Assembly (NCBI GenBank): GCA_905221605.1
Contig: CAJNDS010001523.1
Coordinates: 1-15,307, forward strand
Length of the DNA stretch: 15,307 bases
Source: Symbiodinium natans
Lineage: Eukaryota; Sar; Dinophyceae; Suessiales; Symbiodiniaceae
Direction: 5' to 3'
Within the stretch, counting starts at the first letter, position 1. Each line of letters opens with the position of its first letter. Below, one piece after another: positions 1-8,098 of the stretch. The notes below the pieces were generated by a model that did no database searches, was not told the origin of the DNA, and was given only the letters and a program-made list of their open reading frames with translations. The position numbers and the translations under genes were made by a program.

Positions 1-898
1 CCATATAACCACGGTCTACCAGAGACCTGACACCGGCTGCTCGAATTCTCAGGTGTCTTGTCCTCCAGCTTCCAGCCGGATATTGAATGATTGAGCATGT
101 CGAAACCGAATCTGTATACAGCACTTTTTGCAGCGATTCTTCACCTGTTCCAACCAAAGCGGCAATTATAGGGGTGCACGGCTGAATCATCGTTGCTCCC
201 TCTATGGACGCATGTAATTCAGCTTCAGCAGTACTTGAAGCCACCGTTGATTGTCTCTGCGTTGCCCACATCACTGGACAATCACCCCAAACCACCACCG
301 CTCCTGAGTGGCTCTTTTCGTTTTCACCTGCTGCAAAGCTAGCATCCGCGTAGGACTCCACCACCTTGACGCCTCGCCCATAACGCAACACCTCATTCCT
401 TTCTTTTTCGCATGTTGCGATTGCTCCAAACGTCAGGCCTAACGTTGGAGTTGCAGCAAGGTATCGAAATACCTCCTCAGCCTTTTTAACCACAAATCGC
501 GGCCTTCGGGATGTCCACAAAGACAACTGGCTTGTGCAGAAAGCCAAATCAGGTCGAGTTTTGATTGCCACCCAGAGGAACTCCCCTACGGCACCTTGAG
601 CCGCTCGCAAGGAAGGAATATCTACCTCCTCTTCTTCACCTGGAGTTTCTTTCACCATTGGCAGGTTACTCCCTTTTCCAGTTTCATAGATCTGATACCC
701 TCGTCGGTTCAGCAAATCTCTCACGAAGTCCTCCTGGTTGAGAAAGAAGCTGCCATTTCGATACCAGATTTGGACACCCAAAAACTTCAGGAATCCATCA
801 CCACAGCCTGGACCACAGAACTCGGGTTCAGAAGTTTTCCACTCCTTCCTGATCTGTTCCAAGGCTTCCCGGAGCACTGTCATAGTCCCAGCCATCAA
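1..898 (-). CDS. Reverse transcriptase C-terminal part and RNase H (partial, runs off window)
   Basis: The minus strand is open from 898 to the left edge without a stop, about 299 codons. Recognisable copia features in order are FLGVQIWY, a region with GEFLWVAIKTRPDLAF, then the RNase H core. That core includes VESYADASFA (catalytic Asp), SHSGAVVVWG, MWATQRQSTVASSTAEAEL (catalytic Glu region) and LYTDSVSTCSII, followed by SWRTRHLRIRA. RNase H degrades the RNA strand during cDNA synthesis. This is the best preserved coding stretch of the element. It lacks its own start because it follows the YVDDF frame break, and its C-terminus and the 3' LTR lie outside the window. Confidence 0.85.
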   Translation of the reverse strand, partial: MMAGTMTVLREALEQIRKEWKTSEPEFCGPGCGDGFLKFLGVQIWYRNGSFFLNQEDFVRDLLNRRGYQIYETGKGSNLPMVKETPGEEEEVDIPSLRAAQGAVGEFLWVAIKTRPDLAFCTSQLSLWTSRRPRFVVKKAEEVFRYLAATPTLGLTFGAIATCEKERNEVLRYGRGVKVVESYADASFAAGENEKSHSGAVVVWGDCPVMWATQRQSTVASSTAEAELHASIEGATMIQPCTPIIAALVGTGEESLQKVLYTDSVSTCSIIQYPAGSWRTRHLRIRAAGVRSLVDRGYM

Positions 899-1104
899 AA
901 ATCATCCACGTAAAGACCCATTGTCCCTACCAACTTGCTTGCACCTTCCGGCTTCTCTTGCGCCATAATAAGGAACAGACTTGGGTCTGCGTTGGACCTC
1001 TGAAAGCTCATTGCTTGTCCATCCTTTGACACCCAAGACATGCCTTGAAGACGTTGGTCTCGCGCAATTAAGCACCTTAGCCCGACGTTAGGTTCATCCC
1101 TCAT
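895..1104 (-). pseudogene. Reverse transcriptase fragment with catalytic YVDD motif
   Basis: This 69-codon frame includes DPSLFLI and ends LYVDDF followed at once by TGA. YVDD is motif C of copia-type reverse transcriptases and carries two of the catalytic aspartates. Upstream it is separated from the motif A frame by stops and a frame change between 1250 and 1105. Downstream the protein continues in another frame immediately after a run of five T. One more T would join YVDDF to LMAG, the usual continuation, so a single-base loss is the simplest reading. Confidence 0.75.
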
Positions 1105-1249
1105 CGCCAGTTCTGCTTACCAAAAACGGCCCACTTAAAGTTTTCATTTATCCCAGAAGTTCAATCAAGTAACCACTGTGGATCTTACCCATTTAAAGTT
1201 TGAGAATAGGTCGAAGACAACGCGTCCCCGATTCCTCTAATCATTCGCT

Positions 1250-2560
1250 TTACCTGATAAAACTGTTCGGACTCTCAGCCAAACCGTACAAGGCATTTCT
1301 CACAATCCACCGCTCCTCCTTTGTGCAAAGACCCAATTTCACCGCCGCCCTTGGGGGCTGCACCACCACCAGACGCCCTTCTCTTTGCGCCCTATTCATC
1401 GGCGCCGTCAGAAAAGCTTTGGAAATGTCTAAGCCAGCGATGATCCACACCATATATGCTGCGTGCCTCACTTGACACCTGAATGTAGTTGAATCTAAAC
1501 CAGGAGCGTGCAGCGAGTGACGACTGAGGGACCTCGGCCCTTCATATTCTGTAGCTGCCGTTGACGAAATAAAGTTTCCACATGCACAGATACGGGCACG
1601 TCGCCTCCCTGTCCCCTGCTTCCGGGTAAACACCACCAGACTGGGAACGTACTCAATCACCGGTGCATTAGGCTCTTCCGCCAATTTGTCCAGCTTTTCT
1701 TGAGTTGTTGGTTCCACCACCTCCAACTCTTTCACCAAAGACGTCACCTCGTCCGACAATGATTCCCTCCACTTTTCCAGCTCTTGCATGGCTTCTTGTG
1801 TAGGGATTGCTTTTGTTTGCAGGAACTCAACCTCCTCTGCTGCCTCAAGCGCGGTATTTTCTTGTACCATTTGCTGAACTTGAGCTGCTTTGACCAAAAA
1901 CTTCGAGAGCTGTTCCTCAGCCCTTTTTGCCTTAACCAGCCATTCTCTAGTCTCTGATCCTTTTTCCCCATTCGACTCATTGGCCGATCCATGGAACTCG
2001 TCCAAAATGCAACATTCCTGTTCAGCAATTAGGCGTCGAATACTCAAATGCTCCTCTAGAGCCCATTGATGCGCTTCGAACACAGCGTAGTCGACTTCCT
2101 CTGCAAGGTCGTCCAGCGAGGTCTCTTTCAACGTCATTTTTAACCATTTCCTTTTTTCCCCTTCTTCAGCTTGTGGTTCCGGAAGAGGAAACTTGCATTG
2201 GAGAAGATAGCACCTATCCTTGTAGCTCAAACGCTCCATAACAACAGGTGTGTACCCTGTCAAGGATACCCTGTTCCCTTTCCAAGGCATAGGACCATGC
2301 AGTTTTCTCGGAAAGAACGACATGAAGTTCCAGTGGATATCCACCAATTTTCCAGGTAAGACTTTCTTCCCATAGGATTGCTCCACCACTTCAGCTCCTT
2401 CCTCTAAGACCTTTTCATCCTCAACCCACAGCTGACCATCTTTATAGTCACCAAAGCCACACACATAATTGCAGCAATGTTTTTCATTGTGACTATCCCT
2501 ACGCAATGACACCGGAGCATTGCACGAGATCTGAAGAGCAGAAAATTGGATTGTGGTGCC
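1250..2560 (-). pseudogene. Pol part 2: TET/JBP-like 2OG-Fe(II) oxygenase-like domain, coiled coil, N-terminal half of reverse transcriptase
   Basis: The frame is open from just after a TGA at 2563 to a stop at 1250, with no proper ATG; a GTG at 2512 is the first alternative start. Numbering from 2560, LRRDSHN with Asp22 and FGDYKDGQLWVED are followed by FPRKLHG (His88) and GNRVSLTGYT (Arg97). This spacing and the Gly-rich LWV strand resemble the HxD...H...R core of TET/JBP-type 2OG/Fe(II) dioxygenases. Arg stands where the first iron-binding His of HxD is expected. Residues about 180-300 are charged and heptad-like, predicting a coiled coil. Reverse transcriptase begins near 305 (VPSLVVFTRK), has motif A LDISKAFL with Asp378, and ALYGLAESP near the end. 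The frame then breaks, and the next bases fit the family better one frame over. The reverse transcriptase is secure; the oxygenase call is moderately supported. Confidence 0.7.
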
Positions 2561-2570
2561 TCACGAATGA

Positions 2571-2828
2571 TGCCAGGTAACGACATAGCCATGGCCTTCG
2601 ATGAGTCTCTTTTGTAATACCACACACTCCGCCATGAGTATAGTGGCCCAAAACCAGAGCTCGCGTACTTGTGCACCAATTGTTGATACCACCTCTTCGA
2701 TTCACCCTCTTTGGGTGTACAATCCCTTCCAAAAGCTCCTCACAGTCCACGTAATCATACATAGACCTTTCATACATTGACTTGGCTTTTTGCTCTTCTT
2801 TTTCCAACTGTGTTCCATCCTCAGCCAA
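2571..2828 (-). pseudogene. Frame-shifted segment leading into the TET/JBP-like domain
   Basis: This short frame encodes an acidic/helical stretch followed by YTHGGVCGITKETHRRP near 2640-2600, ending in CRYLASFVR. In dinoflagellate elements of this type as I remember them, such a segment directly precedes the oxygenase-like domain. Its reading continues in a different frame at about 2571, where one base appears to be missing. Its left junction with pol part 1 also needs frame changes near 2835-2880, where a third frame encodes the short bridge VEDNVPGDEYWL. It is best read as one coding sequence broken by small indels. Confidence 0.55.
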
Positions 2829-2834
2829 TACTCA

Positions 2835-5081
2835 TCACCAGGAACATTGTCCTCGACATCTGCATTTTCTTCCAGCTCCCCCAGACAAGTGGTCCTTCAG
2901 TTCCTTCCAGGATTTTTCAGAAGCTTGGATTTTCAACACCTCTGCCTCCAGAACTGGCGCAGGTTCCACCGGCGCAGAGTCTTCCTCCTCGAAGTTAGCG
3001 ACTGCATCGCCTAACCATTCTCCGACACCAGCACCTTCATCTGCCACCTGATCTTCCACCTCATCCGCATCTCCCTCCTTTTCTGGAGGGCGACCCACAT
3101 TGGGATCCAACATTGGAAACTGATACACACCAATAACAGCGTGTCGTGGCTTCTGCTGGTGAGCATCCTTTGAACACTTGTATGGACCCGCTAAGTCCAA
3201 TGATAAAGTGTAAGCATCCCCATGCTTCCGCCTCAAATGGCGACGCTCCTTTCCAGCGGCAGACACACAGATTTGACAATCACGTCTGAAAGGAATATGC
3301 CCCCTTAGGCAATGGTCACGGAAAGCTCGCTCCTCAGCTGTTAACCTCCGTAACGTCCCTTCTCGTTCTTCCTTTTTTAACACCATAGCTTCCCGTTCAG
3401 CATCGCTCTCATGCAACCATTGTGCCAACCTGTGACGTATTCTTTTAACCAATCCAAACGCCCATCGCGCCCATATGGAGGATTGTCCAATACGTTCTTC
3501 CAGGGTAGAAGCGAATGTTGCCGACCACGGAACAACCACGCGAACCTGTTCCAACGATTCCCACAGTTCCATATCAGACACCAGGAAAGTCGTAGGTTTC
3601 ACCAGAGCATGTCCCAATGCTCCTTGATCAAAATGTGCAGCGTACATTCCATAACGCTCACAAAAGCTTTTCACCTCTGGCCAACTCCAGAAGGTAGGAC
3701 TTGAGAACCCTTCCTGAGAACCATCCATCAGATCCTCAGCACTCAAGACCGTTTTGCCGTTCTGAGAGAAATCTTTCCCTATGAGTTCAGGGTCCCCAGG
3801 ACTTTCCATGCCAAAGAAGACAGAACTTCCATTGATGACCTCAGCAGTTTCACACCTTGAATGCACCGCCACGTCATATAGGAAAAGCATCTTCAGAAGT
3901 AAAACACCATCCTTTTGAGCTAATTCTTGATGTGGCCAAGGAAGACTTTTTAATCCTAACCGTTCAGGCCCACAGCGCCGGCGTAATACAGGTGGACCAC
4001 CGTCTTCACCTTTCAACCTTGACACTGTCCTGCATGGAGGTCCTCCAACCACAGCAACCACCTTTCCTTCAGCCGCCAGATGCAGAAGATACTTCCAGAC
4101 GCTCGAATTATGTAGGTCACCACCTTTCTTCAAATCCAGCTCCAGTACCTCCACATCCCGACTGGGAAAATGCCATTTTTGTTTTCCCGAAAATAGGTGT
4201 ACCACCACCCTCTTTGCTCGTGCCAGCCGTCTCCTTTTATGACGGTTGAAAGGCAACGCCGCAATATCTCCACGTGGCAACAGCTCCATCAGCATATTTT
4301 CTGGTATATCCCCATAATACCACCGAAGAAATCGCCAGCATGCCTGGACGAACTCATCCTCATTCGCTGACGCTGTCCGCGCTGCGCTTTGCAACGACGC
4401 TTTTACAGCCACCTCGTTGTCCGTATTCGGACACCCTTGAACCATACGTGCCACCTTCAATGCTTGCTTTGGTGAACACCAATCCATTTCATCAATGATC
4501 TGAAGCGCCACCTCCTTTTCCAAACAAGGGCACCCATTCAGATCACGAACGCGAAGTTCCCCCAGAACAGGATGTGAGGCTGTGCACTTGCCACCACGCC
4601 ACTGAACTCTGAGACCAACCAAGGCGCTCGCTTTGCCAATTGGCACTAGTGGATCTACCATTTCAGGAGTTACCAGGGTCCCACCTGGGGCAATACACAT
4701 CTCCCGAGATCCAACAGCTAAAGACACCAACACCTTTTGCTGCGGAAGCTGTTCACCAGGACGAAGTGATCTGAGAGGATGTGATGCTCCCGAGTCCAAC
4801 ATGCCCATTCCCGAACACTCATTGGTGTCAGAAACCCTGGCCACATGTAGAACGCATACTCCTCGGCCTTCTCCCTGCTTCGGCAACAACGTGGCATCAG
4901 ACGAACCGACTCCACAGTCCGCCCTTCCATTCCTCCATTGAGAATGGGACCAAGACTGCACGCTGCCTTTCAGCATGCAAAACCATTTTTTCAGCTGTTT
5001 TGTAATCCATAACCAAACAGCCATGTTCAAACCACAAGAGCTGGTCCAGCGAAGATTTTGCACCCACGTGACACATCCCAT
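2835..5081 (-). CDS. Pol part 1: aspartic protease, C5-methyltransferase-like domain, integrase N-terminal part
   Basis: The frame is open for 748 codons. The ATG at 5081 lies inside the gag overlap and is probably not a real start; the protein would be reached by a +1 shift from gag. Residues 95-101 hold the retropepsin site LDSGASH. Residues 296-299 (LFSG), an acidic stretch ELDLKKGGDL shortly after, GGPPCRTVS with Cys350, and ESPGDP at 426 resemble motifs I, II, IV and VI of C5-cytosine methyltransferases. The segment FDQGALGHALVKPT begins at 484. A zinc-binding-like H590-X4-H595-X6-C602-X2-C605 follows, then LSLDLAGP with Asp629, the first residue of the integrase DDE triad. An acidic linker then runs to the stop. 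The expected second Asp and Glu of the DDE core, with the usual HSDRG and NGRAE-type motifs, are not visible. Protease and integrase start are clear; the methyltransferase call is motif-based. Confidence 0.75.
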   Translation of the reverse strand: MGCVTWVQNLRWTSSCGLNMAVWLWITKQLKKWFCMLKGSVQSWSHSQWRNGRADCGVGSSDATLLPKQGEGRGVCVLHVARVSDTNECSGMGMLDSGASHPLRSLRPGEQLPQQKVLVSLAVGSREMCIAPGGTLVTPEMVDPLVPIGKASALVGLRVQWRGGKCTASHPVLGELRVRDLNGCPCLEKEVALQIIDEMDWCSPKQALKVARMVQGCPNTDNEVAVKASLQSAARTASANEDEFVQACWRFLRWYYGDIPENMLMELLPRGDIAALPFNRHKRRRLARAKRVVVHLFSGKQKWHFPSRDVEVLELDLKKGGDLHNSSVWKYLLHLAAEGKVVAVVGGPPCRTVSRLKGEDGGPPVLRRRCGPERLGLKSLPWPHQELAQKDGVLLLKMLFLYDVAVHSRCETAEVINGSSVFFGMESPGDPELIGKDFSQNGKTVLSAEDLMDGSQEGFSSPTFWSWPEVKSFCERYGMYAAHFDQGALGHALVKPTTFLVSDMELWESLEQVRVVVPWSATFASTLEERIGQSSIWARWAFGLVKRIRHRLAQWLHESDAEREAMVLKKEEREGTLRRLTAEERAFRDHCLRGHIPFRRDCQICVSAAGKERRHLRRKHGDAYTLSLDLAGPYKCSKDAHQQKPRHAVIGVYQFPMLDPNVGRPPEKEGDADEVEDQVADEGAGVGEWLGDAVANFEEEDSAPVEPAPVLEAEVLKIQASEKSWKELKDHLSGGAGRKCRCRGQCSW

Positions 5082-7734
5082 TGATCACAGTGAGGTTCGC
5101 CACAAACTCCAAAATCAACCAGAGAGGGATAATCAGGGGCCCATTGTCTTCCCTAATCAACGTCCCTTTCTCTGTAATCCTCATTGTCACACCACCAAGC
5201 GCGCTTTGCACCATAACAGTAGTGTCTGGTAAACATTCCCATGGAAAAAGCGTCCGCACAAGATGCGTAGCAGCTGTATCCACCAACGCCACTCTCCCTT
5301 CCTGCTGAAGCAGCCGAGAGCCACATAACATTCGAACACTGGGATCCCCGCTTGATGCTGACTGTGCTGATGACAGCTTCATAGATTTCAGCACTTCCAA
5401 CGCTTCAGCAAGGACCTGATTGGGTGTTGATGGTGATGAGGGACTTGCAGAACCTTTATCCAATCCCGCATTAGCCGTCTCATCTCCCCCTTCAGCTACC
5501 TCTGCCTTTTTGGCATTTCCCCATTTCGCACCTTTGCCGCCCTTTCCCCCTTTGGGAGAATTCCCTTTAGATCTATTCCTCTCAGGATTTGAGTCCACAT
5601 TGGAACTTGCACCATCCTTATATGGACATTGCGGCTGCAGATGGCCAACGGCCCCACGCTCAAAACATCTTCCTCGCTCAAGGGAGTCTTTGTCATGGCG
5701 AAATTTGCAGCGGGATCCGAACTTGCAGCCTGCATCTGTCTTCCCATATATCCAACAGAAAGGACGTTCACCATCTCCGCTGTACCTTTTTCCTTTCCCT
5801 TTGCCTTTGTCACCCTCCTCCGTCTCGTCACCAGTTCCCTTTTGGGCCTTGTTTAACCTTGCCCTTTTCTTGGCGTCCGAGTCCTGCTTCACCTCTTGAT
5901 CACCAGCACTATGCAATAGCAGTTCAAACTCTGCCTGTAACATGTCAGCTAGTTTTGTCGCAGTTTCAGAGGTCGGCGAGTAGTCCACCCCCAATTTCTC
6001 CCGAAAGGATGCCACTCTGAAATGAACCGTAGGGTGTTTTGCCAGCAACGCGGATGATAAACCATCCAATCCCTGGATAAGCAAGGTAGCGTCCGGCTCG
6101 GCCGCTCTCAACTCCCTTAATCGGGAACGCCATTGCGCCCATTGACGCACTCCCTTTATGGCCTCTGAGATCGAGGTTGCTGGAGATGGTTGTACCAAGA
6201 AGTTCAACATTGTGCTGCGCTCATTTGCTCCACCTGGCTGGTAGACCGTCAGCAATTTGTAAAATATCATCACTGATCCCAACATTCGAGTGGAAACGAT
6301 CTCGGTCTTCAATCTCTCCGGAATCGCCTGTAGCAGCAAAGACACCGCTCTCTGCTCCAACAAAACATGCACAGTTTGAACCACTTTGAGCCCTTCCATC
6401 TCAGCCTTGATGCCCAACCTTTCCAGCGGAGAAACACTCAACCATTTGGCATACGCTTGATATGCCTTTGAGTAGACGCATTGCCACCACACTCTTCCTG
6501 TATCTGTCAGCGAAGACAACATTGGTTCGATCATTGCGATCCAATCACCCAGTGCCGTCGGATTGCTTGGTGTGTAGTCTGCCAAAGTTGGAAGGCTCAT
6601 CACATGCTTCCCAAGAGCCTCCGGACGTTCGGTTCCAGAACTATCACCAATGATTGGCATACCACGTGGCACAACTGCTCCAGGAGGTAAACTGACCCTA
6701 CCACCAGGCCCTTGAGGTAGTCCATGTCCTATACCAGGCGTAACAGCTGTGAGCGGAACCTTTTCTAATTCCAACTTCCCAGCAACCATTTTCCACCGAT
6801 ACGGAACATCATCCACCATTGTATATCCACCCGATCCTGCTGAGTTCTCTTGCGTCGTAGTTTCCCGAGCTGAAACAAAACCGGGCTGGTTCCCCACAGG
6901 TGCGGCAGAACCATCAGCACCTGATGGCAAGGAAGTAATCGGAACATGTGTTAAACCAGGCGGTCCACTTGCATATCCACCACTTGCAGGACCTCCCGTG
7001 GGGTAATTCAATGGAGGCAATCTGGAGGGTTTCTTCCCTTCAGCTACATGCATCATTGGCACTTCTTTTTCATCCTCCACTTGAACATCCCCCTTCCTGT
7101 ACCCAGGCAAGGATTGAAGATCACAACCCTTTGGCAGGTCGTAGCCCTCAATAGGCAGCCATGTCCCATCAGGCAACACAGTCCAAAAACCACCCATACC
7201 ATCCGTGTAGAAAACTTGTCCTGGCAGGTACTGCTTCTCTGGAGTCATTCCTAGAGGATATGCAGTGTTTGCGTCCACCACTCCAGTGCTCCGTGCTCTT
7301 GAAGCTGACCCAGATGCAGCAGAGGTATAGCTTTTCTCCTCCGCCCGATGCAACCTGTTCCCCAGCTCCTTTGTTTGCACAAGCAACTCTTTCAGTGCAC
7401 GCTTTACCACCGCCATATCTTCACTTTGTTCTTCACCACCAACATCAGGAATGAGCTCTTCGTCTGCTTGCACTCCACCAATAGTACCTCGTTCCATCTG
7501 GCCCATTAAGCCCGACGATGGTCTCTCAACAGGTGCAGGTTCCTGACCCAAAAGATCTTGCAGCGAAGGCGGCCTCCTCGTACCTTCACCACTTCTATCC
7601 CCTCCGCTCGCAGGAAGACTTGCCGGCCTTGATTGCCTCAGTCTCATTTCTTCTTGAGCCCGCTCGCTCCAGAAAGGATTTGCTGCTGGAACCGGAACCA
7701 CTTCGTTTTCCACCTGAGGCGTTGGTTGTATCAT
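4897..7734 (-). CDS. Gag polyprotein with CCCH zinc finger, zinc-knuckle remnant and degenerate protease-like tail
   Basis: This is the capsid/nucleocapsid protein that would package element RNA. The open frame extends up to an ATG at 8058, but its first 95 codons lie in the LTR, so I chose the ATG at 7734, just before an NPFWSERAQ segment. Residue numbers here count from 8058. After a Pro/Gly-rich region (about 130-470) comes a helical capsid-like core (about 480-720, with DWIAMIEP and YQPGG). A CCCH finger follows at C768-H788 (CX9CX5CX3H), then a zinc knuckle at 798-811 in which Arg801 replaces the second Cys (CX2RX4HX4C). A Lys/Gly-rich basic stretch lies at about 830-855. Near residue 923 is ALVDTAATH, which resembles a retropepsin D[ST]G site but reads DTA. 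The frame ends at 4897, overlapping the next frame by 185 bases; continuing into pol needs a +1 shift. The order is solid; the start and the protease status are less certain. Confidence 0.8.
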   Translation of the reverse strand: MIQPTPQVENEVVPVPAANPFWSERAQEEMRLRQSRPASLPASGGDRSGEGTRRPPSLQDLLGQEPAPVERPSSGLMGQMERGTIGGVQADEELIPDVGGEEQSEDMAVVKRALKELLVQTKELGNRLHRAEEKSYTSAASGSASRARSTGVVDANTAYPLGMTPEKQYLPGQVFYTDGMGGFWTVLPDGTWLPIEGYDLPKGCDLQSLPGYRKGDVQVEDEKEVPMMHVAEGKKPSRLPPLNYPTGGPASGGYASGPPGLTHVPITSLPSGADGSAAPVGNQPGFVSARETTTQENSAGSGGYTMVDDVPYRWKMVAGKLELEKVPLTAVTPGIGHGLPQGPGGRVSLPPGAVVPRGMPIIGDSSGTERPEALGKHVMSLPTLADYTPSNPTALGDWIAMIEPMLSSLTDTGRVWWQCVYSKAYQAYAKWLSVSPLERLGIKAEMEGLKVVQTVHVLLEQRAVSLLLQAIPERLKTEIVSTRMLGSVMIFYKLLTVYQPGGANERSTMLNFLVQPSPATSISEAIKGVRQWAQWRSRLRELRAAEPDATLLIQGLDGLSSALLAKHPTVHFRVASFREKLGVDYSPTSETATKLADMLQAEFELLLHSAGDQEVKQDSDAKKRARLNKAQKGTGDETEEGDKGKGKGKRYSGDGERPFCWIYGKTDAGCKFGSRCKFRHDKDSLERGRCFERGAVGHLQPQCPYKDGASSNVDSNPERNRSKGNSPKGGKGGKGAKWGNAKKAEVAEGGDETANAGLDKGSASPSSPSTPNQVLAEALEVLKSMKLSSAQSASSGDPSVRMLCGSRLLQQEGRVALVDTAATHLVRTLFPWECLPDTTVMVQSALGGVTMRITEKGTLIREDNGPLIIPLWLILEFVANLTVINGMCHVGAKSSLDQLLWFEHGCLVMDYKTAEKMVLHAERQRAVLVPFSMEEWKGGLWSRFV

Positions 7735-7751
7735 TGCAACCTCCCTACCAT

Positions 7752-7769
7752 CTGTCAGCGCTTGTACCA
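7752..7769 (-). other. Candidate primer-binding site
   Basis: Two bases inside the LTR edge the minus strand reads TGGTACAAGCGCTGACAG. A PBS normally starts TGG, complementary to a tRNA CCA end, within a few bases of the 5' LTR, and the position fits. I cannot name the tRNA; resemblance to the plant copia initiator-Met PBS is limited to TGGTA. An ATG at 7770 overlaps it, which argues against that ATG being the gag start. Confidence 0.35.
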
Positions 7770-8074
7770 TTTGTCGAATGAGATGCACCCGTCGCTGTTG
7801 GCCTTTGTTGGTTCCAGGACATGCCGTAGGCAAGGTCGGAACACAAGAAGCAGCGAAGCAGCAGACATGCAGGCAACAGGTCGCATGTGTCTCTGGTCGT
7901 GTGTGTTGTTCGTGTGGTTGCCTCCGTGGTTGAGGTAGGACCTTCGGGAGCTGCTGTGTGAGGTGAAAAGTGAGCGAGCCTCTGGTGGTGCAGCAGTCGG
8001 GGTAGTCGAGCCTCGCTGCCCTTGCTGTGTTCGTACAAGAGACAGACCAAGCTGCCATGTCGTTTGCTGGACCT

Positions 8075-8093
8075 CAAGAGCCCCGTGCTCTTG
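8075..8093. other. Short perfect hairpin upstream of the LTR reading frame
   Basis: CAAGAGC (8075-8081) pairs with GCTCTTG (8087-8093) around a 5-nt loop. It sits just upstream of the ATG at 8058 and is identical in the second LTR copy. It could affect translation or mark an RNA end; no function is shown. Confidence 0.5.
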
Positions 8094-8098
8094 AAAGA

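Noticed and set aside
4897-5081. Programmed frameshift site between Gag and Pol
   Set aside because: The shift needed is +1 and I see no convincing slippery site; with several other frame breaks in the element, random indel is equally likely.
5420-5899. 159-codon plus-strand open frame, and other plus-strand frames within 1-8000
   Set aside because: They lie antisense to well-supported Gag/Pol frames and their translations are low-complexity shadows.
7768-7770. ATG at the LTR junction as the gag start
   Set aside because: It overlaps the candidate primer-binding site; the next in-frame ATG at 7734 is more plausible, although this was not proven.
8041-8080. Dinoflagellate spliced-leader relic near the LTR ATG
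   Set aside because: The bases around the ATG only loosely resemble the spliced-leader sequence and lack its conserved core.
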